This document shows, piece after piece, positions 52,783 to 60,646 of a stretch of 64,000 nt of DNA. Source of the DNA: Segetibacter aerophilus (GTDB lineage Bacteria > Bacteroidota > Bacteroidia > Chitinophagales > Chitinophagaceae); NCBI RefSeq assembly GCF_007991655.1, contig NZ_BJYT01000009.1, positions 124,001 through 188,000 of the forward strand. The letters run 5' to 3'. The notes under the pieces are model-generated. The model did no database searches, had not been told where the DNA came from, and was given only the letters and a program-made list of their open reading frames with translations. The translations under genes were made by a program, and so were the position numbers. Numbering within the stretch: the first letter of the stretch is position 1; each line of letters begins with the position of its first letter.

Positions 52783-52813
52783 GCAACATCGTTGTGTCAC
52801 TCACTTGTACTTT
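52783..52813 (+). repeat. Dispersed repeat copy, diverged subfamily
   Basis: Identical over 31 bases to 21844-21874. It lies between the PP2C and kinase genes. Confidence 0.85.
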
Positions 52814-52870
52814 TTATCTATAAGGAACGGTTGAATGGCTAATGGGAATAACTGATCGTTGTGCATTTCA

Positions 52871-52922
52871 ACTTCAAACCCTAAACTTCAAACCTTAAAC
52901 CTTAAACCCTGAACCTCAAACT
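52871..52922. repeat. Degenerate heptanucleotide tandem repeat
   Basis: About seven units of AAACCTT/AAACCCT/TCAAAC type follow each other directly before the PP2C stop side. It lies in the 184-bp gap between the kinase and phosphatase genes, next to a copy of the dispersed repeat. Confidence 0.7.
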
Positions 52923-52923
52923 A

Positions 52924-54330
52924 CTAAAACACGATTGCCAACGTTCGGTCGTCATGATTTCCAGTGCTCCAAAAATCCATCCACCTAGAAAACTGTTGCT
53001 CGATCTCTTTGTTGTCCGCCTTTAATTCCACTTTTACTCCGTCTTCATTTTTACCGCCGAGGTCCGCTAAAAATTCTTTCCACTTTTTTATGTTTGGCAG
53101 GTTTGCCTCGACCACAAACTTTGGATCATAAATACCGTCAGACATCATCATGAGGTAAGAGAAATCGTCTACCAATTTAAAACCAAACCTTGTGGCAAAT
53201 TTTTCATTCTTGAAAATTTCGGGCATTGTTATAAACCTTGTTCCTCCGCCAAAATCCCCGACATCAAGCCAGTTCATTAGCGTCACTTCTGTAACGTCTT
53301 TATTTAAAACTGCTATAGGACAATCACCGACGCCAAAAGAAAGCAACGCGTAGCCGACATCGTATTTTTTAAACAGGGTAAAGATGAGTGTACTGTTTAA
53401 GTCTTTTAGAGGAATATTTTCTTTTGCGGCAAAAGACTCCAAATTCTTATGAACCTGGAAAGCTGCCTTTCCAAGGTTATTGTACACAAAGTGGTTCAGC
53501 TTTTTTTGTATGTCTTCGCCTGTATTGTTTTTGTACTGCTGCAATAACTCGTCAAACTGCACCAGCCCTTCAGCCGACTCTTTCTGCGTGAAAAATTCAA
53601 CTACACTATTACAAGCTATGGCCGAACCTTTTCTTGAAAGTTTGGCGCTGCCTGCCCCATCTGCCACCACCACAATGCTCCACCCGTTTTCTAAATCTTT
53701 GAAAGCAAAATCATCTTCTCTAAACGAACCTACGTTTGCATGCGAGCGACCGCGCTTTGAAGAAACGAGAATATGCCTGTCACCTAAAGGAGCAAATTTG
53801 GTCACATCGTTCTCCTTCCAATGTGGATCATTTTTATCACTTTCAACATTTTTCCATAGACTTTTCGGATCAGGGTTAATGATGAAAGGGATGATCTTTT
53901 CGTTGAAAGGGGCATCTTCAGGTTGGCCGTCTACTTTAAATCTAAACGTGACCTTTACGTCTCCGCTTTGTGTAGGAACCCCGGTTATTTGTTTTGTTTT
54001 TTCATCGTACCGCAGGCCAACTTCCTCCAGCCCTTTAAATTCAAAGGCCACAATGTCTTTCCAGTTAAACTTATTGAAGTCGAACTTAGTTTCATACGGC
54101 TTTCCTACGGTTGCGTTTAAAACCCGAACCGGTTGTTGCATTATCTCGATGACCTTATCTTCCAATTTCCATTTAGCCATAAGCTCGTTCAGATTTTGAA
54201 CAATTACATTGATAGAAGCTGCGTTCTTTTCATCTTGTAAAAACTTGTCAAACAGCTCATTCTTGTTCGCAGGAATACTAATATTATTGCTTTTAAAAAG
54301 CTTTGTTACCACCTGTTTTATATCAGTCAT
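52924..54330 (-). CDS. PP2C-type protein phosphatase with N-terminal Ig-like domain
   Basis: The 468-residue protein ends in a PP2C domain (about 190-468). Metal ligands are in RSHANVGSFREDDFAF, VVADGAGSAK (Asp224), MMMSDGIYDP (about 394-403) and NHDDRTLAIVF. The N-terminal third has a helical segment, then an Ig-like putative domain (about 70-150, GLRYDEKTKQITGVPTQSGD) of the kind usually found outside cells. No signal peptide is present. It should dephosphorylate targets of the neighbouring kinase. It is preceded by the VWA gene and followed by the kinase gene. Confidence 0.92.
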   Translation of the reverse strand: MTDIKQVVTKLFKSNNISIPANKNELFDKFLQDEKNAASINVIVQNLNELMAKWKLEDKVIEIMQQPVRVLNATVGKPYETKFDFNKFNWKDIVAFEFKGLEEVGLRYDEKTKQITGVPTQSGDVKVTFRFKVDGQPEDAPFNEKIIPFIINPDPKSLWKNVESDKNDPHWKENDVTKFAPLGDRHILVSSKRGRSHANVGSFREDDFAFKDLENGWSIVVVADGAGSAKLSRKGSAIACNSVVEFFTQKESAEGLVQFDELLQQYKNNTGEDIQKKLNHFVYNNLGKAAFQVHKNLESFAAKENIPLKDLNSTLIFTLFKKYDVGYALLSFGVGDCPIAVLNKDVTEVTLMNWLDVGDFGGGTRFITMPEIFKNEKFATRFGFKLVDDFSYLMMMSDGIYDPKFVVEANLPNIKKWKEFLADLGGKNEDGVKVELKADNKEIEQQFSRWMDFWSTGNHDDRTLAIVF

Positions 54331-54436
54331 TCCCTATCATTTGCTTGTTCCAAAGTTTACTGCTGCCCTCAAAGAAAAAACAGCAGAAGTCGTCCAGCTT
54401 TAATTACCAGCATTCAAATTTCTAAGGCCCTACCAA

Positions 54437-55075
54437 TTATGTTACAATGTTTAGTTCAGATGGTGGTGGAGGTAATTCCCCAAGGCCGGTAACTTCCTTG
54501 CCGCCGTCTTCCACTTTTGTTGAAGTAACGCCAATAGAAGCAGTAACCCAGGTAAAGAATTTTGATATGCTTTGACTATCAGCCGTATCAAGGCTCACGA
54601 CATTTTCAGTGATTTGTTTTAAAAGGTTGGAGTCCGCACCACTACCTGCCGCGCATGCAACCGTGTAGGCAGTTTTGCGTTTTTTAAATTCCTCCAATCC
54701 GCTTTGCCAATCATCTGTTGGTATACCATCTGTCATTATAAACACAAGCGGTTTCCAGTCACCTTTCTGCTCCGCTGTAGTTTTAGCTACTTCGTTATCA
54801 ATACATGTGGAAACGACTTTTAGAGCGTCGCCCAGGCATGTAGTACCGGTAGCTTTAATATCTACCATTTGAAAAGAAGCCAGGTCGGTAAGTGGCACAA
54901 CTTGCTTTGCAACACTGTCGAATGTAATGATGCTGATGAACGCAGTCTCTATTGCCTGGGGGTTCTGGCGCAAGGAACTAATCATTACCTGAACTCCATT
55001 TTTTACTGCTTCAATAGGCTCCCCGGTCATTGAACCGGAAGTGTCTAATAATAGATAGACGGGTAATCTTCTCAT
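54437..55075 (-). CDS. TerY-like VWA domain protein
   Basis: The 212-residue protein is a TerY-type von Willebrand A domain with an intact metal site: LLLDTSGSMTGEPIEAVKNG (DxSxS), Thr in KATGTTCLGDAL and FIMTDGIPTDDW. It ends in a Pro-rich tail (LPPPPSELN). It is cytosolic and is the first gene of the five-gene cluster. TerY proteins are linked with metal or stress sensing in bacteria. Confidence 0.92.
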   Translation of the reverse strand: MRRLPVYLLLDTSGSMTGEPIEAVKNGVQVMISSLRQNPQAIETAFISIITFDSVAKQVVPLTDLASFQMVDIKATGTTCLGDALKVVSTCIDNEVAKTTAEQKGDWKPLVFIMTDGIPTDDWQSGLEEFKKRKTAYTVACAAGSGADSNLLKQITENVVSLDTADSQSISKFFTWVTASIGVTSTKVEDGGKEVTGLGELPPPPSELNIVT

Positions 55076-55313
55076 TTTATGATTATTTAAATTTTTAATT
55101 AAATACTGGCTAAAGCTATATGCAAATCCTGCGCCTCCGGATTATATTTTTTAAGCGGCAGACAAAGAAATTATTTAGTTCTTGCAGGCAATTGGAAAGC
55201 TAAAACGTATCGACACCAATTACTACTTTTGAAAATAATCCTGCAACAACAATCACAACAATTTTCATTCACCGGGAAATTTTTATTCCTACACTACATA
55301 CCGAAATTAATAA

Positions 55314-56042
55314 TTGAACTACACAATAGAAATAGCTACCTCGAATTACACTTCTACTGCCGCGGCAGTGGAGGGCGGTGCTGGTCGTATAGAACTGTGC
55401 GCTGCATTAGCTGAGGGAGGCCTCACACCTTCTTCTGCCTATCTAACAAAATGCCGAAAGGATTTTTCCATTCCGTTGTTTCCTATTATTCGGCCGCGAG
55501 GCGGAGACTTTTTGTATACAGATGAAGAATTCGAAATTATAAAACAGGACGTGATCTTTTGTCGCGAAATAGGTTTCGATGGTATTGTAACAGGTTTTCT
55601 TTTACGGGATGGCAGCATTGATAAGGAGCGTATACTCACGATAGTAGAACTTGCTCATCCAATGGTAGTAACTTTTCACCGCGCCTTTGATCGTTGTAAA
55701 AATCCGTTTGAAGCGCTGGAAGATATCATCAATGCCGGATGCAAACGAATACTTACGTCCGGACAAAAACCAACGGCGCCTAAAGGCATTGAACTAATTA
55801 ACCAATTGGTAACTGCAGCCGACAACCGGATTGTAATCATGCCGGGAAGCGGTGTAAGAAAAGAAAACATAGCGGTGCTTGCCGAACAAACCGGTGCAAG
55901 AGAATTTCATTCTTCTCTGCGTTCAACCGGCCGGAGTAGTATGGAATTTATTCACCCCGAATTTAAAAACGAACCGGGAGACTATAGCCAGGATATTGTT
56001 TCGAGGGAAGAAGTTCAATTGCTTATTAATGCTTTGAAGTAA
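55314..56042 (+). CDS. cutC: CutC copper homeostasis family protein
   Basis: The 242-residue protein begins at TTG 55314; a stop codon immediately precedes it, and the first strand (NYTIEIATSN) belongs to the fold, so this is the real start. CutC motifs: AAVEGGAGRIELCAALAEGGLTPS, IPLFPIIRPRGGDFLYTDEEF, VTFHRAFDRCKNPFEALE and RILTSGQKPTAPKG. The TIM-barrel family has been linked to copper tolerance, although its enzyme activity is debated. It is a single plus-strand gene. Confidence 0.93.
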   Translation: MNYTIEIATSNYTSTAAAVEGGAGRIELCAALAEGGLTPSSAYLTKCRKDFSIPLFPIIRPRGGDFLYTDEEFEIIKQDVIFCREIGFDGIVTGFLLRDGSIDKERILTIVELAHPMVVTFHRAFDRCKNPFEALEDIINAGCKRILTSGQKPTAPKGIELINQLVTAADNRIVIMPGSGVRKENIAVLAEQTGAREFHSSLRSTGRSSMEFIHPEFKNEPGDYSQDIVSREEVQLLINALK

Positions 56043-56187
56043 TTGAAATAGTAAGCTGAAATCAAAAGAGTGCTTCAATATGTTTAAACCTCTAAATGTT
56101 TTTCCAAGGTTTAATCAGTATCGCGGCAATGCCGGAAGATTCCCTTAATTAATTATCGTTACTTTATTTATACAAATTCCTATCAAA

Positions 56188-57219
56188 ATGAGTGAAACTA
56201 ACACGGCGTCAAAACCAGAAATGAAATACGTGTCTGCTGAAGAAATGGAAAGACAGTTTTATGCCATTTTGGTAAAAGAAGGAATGAAAGAAGACAAAGC
56301 AGCTACCTGCGCAAAAGTGTTTACCGAAAATAGTGTAGATGGAGTGTACACACATGGTGTAAACAGGTTTCCGAGGTTTGTGCAATACATAAAGGACAAG
56401 CATGTAGTTACAGATGCTGAGCCAGTTTTAAAAGGCACTTTTGGTGCGGTAGAACAGTGGGACGGGCAGTCAGGTCCGGGCATTACCAACGCACTATTTT
56501 GTACTGAAAGGGTAAAGGAAATCGCCCGCAAAAGTGGAATTGGCTGCGTGGCAATAGGTAACACAAACCATTGGATGCGGGGCGGCACGTATGGCTGGCA
56601 AGCAGCGAAAGATGGATTTGCATTTATCTGCTGGACGAACACGATTGCCAACATGCCCTCATGGGGAGCAAAAGACAACCGGCTCGGAAACAACCCGCTG
56701 ATTTTTGCCGTTCCTTTTGAAGAAGAAGCCATAGTGCTGGATATGGCTATGTCACAGTTTTCTTTTGGGAAAATTGAATTGATGAAAATGCAGGGTGAAG
56801 CGTTGCCGGTTGCAGGAGGCTTCGATAAAAGTGGCCAGCTATCCACCGACCCCGTTGCAATAACGGAAAGTGGTCTTTTACTTCCTATCGGCTATTGGAA
56901 AGGGTCAGGACTTTCGCTGCTACTTGATATACTTGCTGCTATTCTTTCAGGTGGCTTAGCTACAAATGAGATTAGCAAACTACCAGCTGAGATAAATGTT
57001 TCGCAGGTCTTTATTGCCATTGATCTTTCTAAACTCCACAATACTTCAGCCATTAGACAAGCACTTCAAAACGTTATCGAGGACTATAAAAGCGCTGTTC
57101 CAGCGGAAGGCAAATCAGTTAGATATCCTGGGGAGGGTGTGGTGAAAACACGAAAAGAAAACCTTAAGAAAGGAATCCCAGTAAACGTGCAGGTGTGGAA
57201 TGAAATATTAAGTTTATAG
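56188..57219 (+). CDS. YiaK/LDH2-type NAD(P)H-dependent 2-oxoacid dehydrogenase
   Basis: The 343-residue protein belongs to the malate/L-lactate dehydrogenase 2 family with YiaK (2,3-diketo-L-gulonate reductase): THGVNRFPRFVQYIK with the catalytic His, VAIGNTNHWMRGGTYGWQAAKDGFAF, NNPLIFAVPF and the C-terminal GSGLSLLLDILAAILSGG. It reduces a 2-oxo acid with NAD(P)H in the cytosol. With a YhcH/YiaL gene 3 kb away it hints at sugar-acid catabolism. Confidence 0.92.
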   Translation: MSETNTASKPEMKYVSAEEMERQFYAILVKEGMKEDKAATCAKVFTENSVDGVYTHGVNRFPRFVQYIKDKHVVTDAEPVLKGTFGAVEQWDGQSGPGITNALFCTERVKEIARKSGIGCVAIGNTNHWMRGGTYGWQAAKDGFAFICWTNTIANMPSWGAKDNRLGNNPLIFAVPFEEEAIVLDMAMSQFSFGKIELMKMQGEALPVAGGFDKSGQLSTDPVAITESGLLLPIGYWKGSGLSLLLDILAAILSGGLATNEISKLPAEINVSQVFIAIDLSKLHNTSAIRQALQNVIEDYKSAVPAEGKSVRYPGEGVVKTRKENLKKGIPVNVQVWNEILSL

Positions 57220-57248
57220 GTTTCTCTGCTTCAAAAGCAACTTGGTTG

Positions 57249-57875
57249 CTATTCCTTTTCCACAAGGCCTTTTGCCAGCCCTTTCCATTGCAATTTTGAA
57301 CCGCCGAAGATTGCACCGATACCTGTTGCAACATGGCGAACTTTATCCATAATAGTTTCGGAGTCCGTATTTGGTTTAGTATTTCGGTCGTAGATAGTGG
57401 CCGTTACTTTATTGTTTTCTCTGGTTACAATAAAAGTACTTGTAGAGTCTTCAGAATAGAAATGAGCGATACTTTTATCTTCATTGAGAGGACTGGTCGA
57501 AGGTCGCACACGTATACCAATACTATCAACATCAGTCTGAGACACTTCTTTTACATCCTCCACCTGCACCCAGTCGTACCCATCTCCTGCACTACTGCCA
57601 GGACCTGGTATGTCAATTTTAAAATAGTCGCCCTTCTCCACAGTACGATTTACTTCATGGCCATCTTTATCAACCAATTGAAATTCTGCGCTTGCTTTTC
57701 CTGCTACCTCGTGCCATTTATTTACAGCAAGCAGGCGGCTCTTTGCGATCTCAAAAAAAGCACTTGCCTCTCGGGGACTTTCAAATTCTTCAGAAGCTGC
57801 CGAGTCTATTATTACCCCGGTTTCTTGTGGCGGGATGAGTCCCGTGTAATTTTTTTCTTCCATACTAGAACTCAT
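57249..57875 (-). CDS. Hypothetical protein (208 residues)
   Basis: The start is ATG 57875 (MSSSMEEKNYTGLIPPQETG); a TTG one codon upstream is not preferred. The protein has a helical segment (SPREASAFFEIAKSRLLAVNKWHEVAGKASAEFQLVD) followed by beta-rich sequence (KGDYFKIDIPGPGSSAGDGYDWVQVEDV) and a basic C-terminus with a Gly-rich piece (GIGAIFGGSKLQWKGLAKGL). No signal peptide or family is recognised. Confidence 0.65.
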   Translation of the reverse strand: MSSSMEEKNYTGLIPPQETGVIIDSAASEEFESPREASAFFEIAKSRLLAVNKWHEVAGKASAEFQLVDKDGHEVNRTVEKGDYFKIDIPGPGSSAGDGYDWVQVEDVKEVSQTDVDSIGIRVRPSTSPLNEDKSIAHFYSEDSTSTFIVTRENNKVTATIYDRNTKPNTDSETIMDKVRHVATGIGAIFGGSKLQWKGLAKGLVEKE

Positions 57876-58040
57876 CAAAAATCTATGCCATATGAGTTTG
57901 AACTAAAAGCTGAACAGTCCTTAAGCTTTATTGATTTTTAAAGCCCTTTTTGCTAAAAGCCAAATTATTACAGGGAACAAAAGTTGCAACAGGCTAAATA
58001 CAATTAGACCTCCGATTTTTAGAAATCAACAAAGCAAAAA

Positions 58041-58850
58041 ATGGATAACAATCAAAAACTGAAAGGCCAGTCAGCACTGGTTACCGGCGCAAGTAGTGGA
58101 ATAGGAAAAGCTGTAGCAATTGCCCTGGCCAATGAGGGAGCGAGAGTGGTTGTCAATTACTCGTCTCACCCTGAACATGCTGAAGAAGTTGTTGATGAGA
58201 TAAAAGCAAACGGTGGCACTGCCATGATATATGGAGCAGACGTAAGTAAGGAGGACGAGGTTCAGGCAATGTTCCAGGCAATGTTTAAAGAATATGGTAC
58301 TATCGATATTTTGGTTAGCAATTCCGGGATTCAGAAAGATTCTGGTTTTGCAGAAATGTCGCTTGCCGACTGGCAAAAAGTAATCGATGTAAACCTAACC
58401 GGGCAATTCCTTTGTGCAAGAGAGGCAGCAAGAGAATTTTTAAAACGCGGAGTAGTACCGGAAAGAAGTGTCGCTGCAGGAAAAATCATTTGCATGAGCA
58501 GTGTACATGAGGTGATACCCTGGGCGGGTCATGTAAATTATGCTGCAAGCAAAGGCGGTATAATGCTTATGATGAAATCAATGGCACAGGAACTTGCTCC
58601 ACATAAAATAAGAATAAACAGTATTGCGCCGGGCGCTATTCAAACGCCCATCAATAAAGATGCGTGGGAGACACAGGAGGCGTTGGACAAACTACTTACA
58701 CTTATACCTTACAAAAGAATTGGCAAACCTGAAGACATTGGTAAGGTTGCCGTTTGGCTGGCAAGCGATGAGTCCGATTATGTTGTAGGCACTACCATTT
58801 TTGTTGATGGCGGTATGACTCTATATCCCGGGTTTGCTTCCAATGGATAA
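58041..58850 (+). CDS. Short-chain dehydrogenase/reductase (glucose 1-dehydrogenase-like)
   Basis: The 269-residue protein is a classical SDR: LVTGASSGIGKAVA cofactor loop, NSGIQ (NNAG position), catalytic Ser in CMSSVHEV and YAASK, plus the C-terminal FVDGGMTLYPGF. The sequence pattern is that of glucose 1-dehydrogenase homologues. The C-terminal GMTLYPGF end is typical of that group. Substrate remains open; nearby sugar genes fit a sugar or polyol. Confidence 0.95.
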   Translation: MDNNQKLKGQSALVTGASSGIGKAVAIALANEGARVVVNYSSHPEHAEEVVDEIKANGGTAMIYGADVSKEDEVQAMFQAMFKEYGTIDILVSNSGIQKDSGFAEMSLADWQKVIDVNLTGQFLCAREAAREFLKRGVVPERSVAAGKIICMSSVHEVIPWAGHVNYAASKGGIMLMMKSMAQELAPHKIRINSIAPGAIQTPINKDAWETQEALDKLLTLIPYKRIGKPEDIGKVAVWLASDESDYVVGTTIFVDGGMTLYPGFASNG

Positions 58851-58873
58851 CTAAAAGCGGACAATTTTGGAAA

Positions 58874-58937
58874 GAAGATTTTCGATCAGCCAGACTCCTT
58901 AGGATCTGCTTTCGAAAATCTTCCAGCTTGTTTTTTA
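58874..58937. terminator. Bidirectional terminator between SDR and SemiSWEET genes
   Basis: A 12-bp perfect inverted repeat (GAAGATTTTCGA, 58874-58885, and its complement, 58912-58923) with a 26-nt loop lies between convergent stops and ends in TTTTTT. Confidence 0.75.
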
Positions 58938-59213
58938 AGATACCGCCTTTTTATCTTTAGATCCATTCCTGATTTTGAAATATAGAATTGTTGCTGATAA
59001 TAAAAACGTTACAGCGTTTGCCAGCACTACCGGAAGATTCTTAGTATAGAGGCCATATAGAAACCAGGTTAAAGTGCCGAATGTAAACAACCAATACATT
59101 GCAAGAGAAATAGAAGAAGTGTCTTTAGTGCGAATAGTTTGAAATGCCTGGGGAACAAAAGATACTGTTGTACAAAAAGCTGCTACCAATCCCGCCACGG
59201 AAATCCAATTCAT
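58935..59213 (-). CDS. SemiSWEET-type sugar transporter
   Basis: The 92-residue protein has three transmembrane helices in the MtN3/PQ-loop pattern: ISVAGLVAAFCTTVSFVPQAFQTIRTKDTSSIS with the PQ motif, YWLFTFGTLTWFLYGLY and LPVVLANAVTFLLSATILYFKI. SemiSWEETs dimerise to form a small sugar channel in the inner membrane. Length is typical (about 90). Confidence 0.95.
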   Translation of the reverse strand: MNWISVAGLVAAFCTTVSFVPQAFQTIRTKDTSSISLAMYWLFTFGTLTWFLYGLYTKNLPVVLANAVTFLLSATILYFKIRNGSKDKKAVS

Positions 59214-59418
59214 ATTATATTAATTTTTTAATTACTATTTGAAAACATCCTACCTAAGAAAAATGATGCCACTTTTCGAGCGGCCCTTCCGACGTTTAGG
59301 TTTCAGGTAGTTACCAGAAGCAGCTTTGAGTTTCTTTTATAAAGGAGGCATGCCCACATTATACGGTGGTAAATTTGTTCTACAGGAAGAATTGCCCGAA
59401 TATCCTTGAAAGCAGGAA

Positions 59419-59892
59419 CTAATACCCCACTTTATCCTCTTTGTTTTTCCATTGCTCGAAAACCTTTAAAGCCGCATTGCGGCCGATTGAGATGATGGGA
59501 ATTTTACGTAGTGCGTGATCGCAACCAAGCTCTTCATAAATCATAGAATCGTCGAAGCCTATGGCGGCAGCATCGAGTCGGGTGTTGGCAAAATATACTT
59601 TTTTAGGCCGGGCCCAATAGATAGCGCCCATACACATGGGGCAGGGTTCGCATGAAGTATAGACTTCACAATCGGCCAGCTGAAAAGTTTGAAGATTTTT
59701 ACAAGCATCACGAATAGCCACTACTTCCGCATGTGCAGTCGGATCATTCGTAGAAGTCACCCTGTTATTTCCCTGGCCCACAATTGTATCTCCTTTCACT
59801 ATCACACATCCAAAAGGCCCTCCCTCGTTGCCTGCAATTCCACGGGCAGAAAGTTCGATCGCCTTTTGCATAAAAAACTCTTCTCTTGTCAT
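59419..59892 (-). CDS. Guanine deaminase-like cytidine/deoxycytidylate deaminase family protein
   Basis: The 157-residue protein has the zinc deaminase motifs HAE (54-56) and PCPMC (83-87). The sequence MTREEFFMQKAIELSARGIAGNEGGPFGCVIV and GFDDSMIYEELGC is closest to the bacterial guanine deaminase type (B. subtilis GuaD), more than to tRNA adenosine deaminases. It probably converts guanine to xanthine in the cytosol. The tRNA-editing option is less likely but not excluded. Confidence 0.88.
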   Translation of the reverse strand: MTREEFFMQKAIELSARGIAGNEGGPFGCVIVKGDTIVGQGNNRVTSTNDPTAHAEVVAIRDACKNLQTFQLADCEVYTSCEPCPMCMGAIYWARPKKVYFANTRLDAAAIGFDDSMIYEELGCDHALRKIPIISIGRNAALKVFEQWKNKEDKVGY

Positions 59893-60163
59893 TTACTTTA
59901 CTTTTCGGTGAACATGTAAATATAGTTTAGCCCAACCATTTATTGCAGATGCAATACTTTTATGAGGTGATAAACAAGAGTTAGCTACCCATAGAACATA
60001 GGCTGCAGTTGCACAATGAAATGCCGATGAAAGGATTGCGACGCAACAATGAATAAACAGGGCAATGCAGCTGGTATTGAATAAAATGACAGTTGATGAA
60101 TAACAGGTAACAGTTATTACGGTACGAAAATGGCAATCACTAACCGAAATATTAAAAAGACAG
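59893..60163. other. Divergent intergenic region
   Basis: This 271-bp gap holds the dispersed-repeat copy with the perfect palindrome TTGCGACGCAA (60036-60046). A long minus-strand frame over this gap and the next gene is a shadow without homology. Confidence 0.4.
60034..60054. repeat. Dispersed repeat copy with full palindrome
   Basis: Contains TTGCGACGCAA, a perfect palindrome around one base. Confidence 0.75.
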
Positions 60164-60613
60164 ATGATTACAGATGTTATACAAAATGCCCACTTGTACG
60201 AAGGGTTGAATGAAAGATTTAAAAGGGCATTTAGGTACTTACATGAAACAGATTTTTCTGCCATTGAATTAGGGAAACACTCGATTGAAGGTGACGACAT
60301 ATTTGCCATCGTAAATGAATTTGAAACGAAAGACAAGCATGAGTGTGACGGCGAAGCACATAAAAAACACATAGACATACAATACCTGGTAAAGGGGACT
60401 GAAATGTTCGGATATGCACCGCTGACCACTCAAAAGCCGGTGGTAGATTATGATGAAGCAAATGACGTAGCGATTTATAGAGAAGCTGTCTCTTATCTAA
60501 AGCTTGAGGCAGGTATGTTTATCATCTTTTATCCGACAGACTTGCATCAACCGGAAGTGCGTGAATTTGAACCGGTGCTGGTGAGAAAAGTCGTCGTAAA
60601 AATTAAAATCTAA
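60164..60613 (+). CDS. YhcH/YjgK/YiaL family protein
   Basis: The 149-residue protein matches the YhcH/YiaL cupin-like family: MITDVIQNAHLYEGLNERFKRAFRYL, FAIVNEFETKDKHECDGEAHKKHIDIQYLVKGTE and MFIIFYPTDLHQPEV with conserved His. Members are linked to sialic acid and sugar-acid use and likely act as sugar isomerases or anomerases. It lies near a YiaK-type gene. Confidence 0.92.
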   Translation: MITDVIQNAHLYEGLNERFKRAFRYLHETDFSAIELGKHSIEGDDIFAIVNEFETKDKHECDGEAHKKHIDIQYLVKGTEMFGYAPLTTQKPVVDYDEANDVAIYREAVSYLKLEAGMFIIFYPTDLHQPEVREFEPVLVRKVVVKIKI

Positions 60614-60646
60614 CTCTTTCTTACTTTACAATTTCTTTAGCGTCAC

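Noticed and set aside
59893-60429. Minus-strand 178-codon frame over the YhcH gene
   Set aside because: It is antisense to a clear family gene; its Cys/Ser/His-rich composition is typical of a shadow frame.
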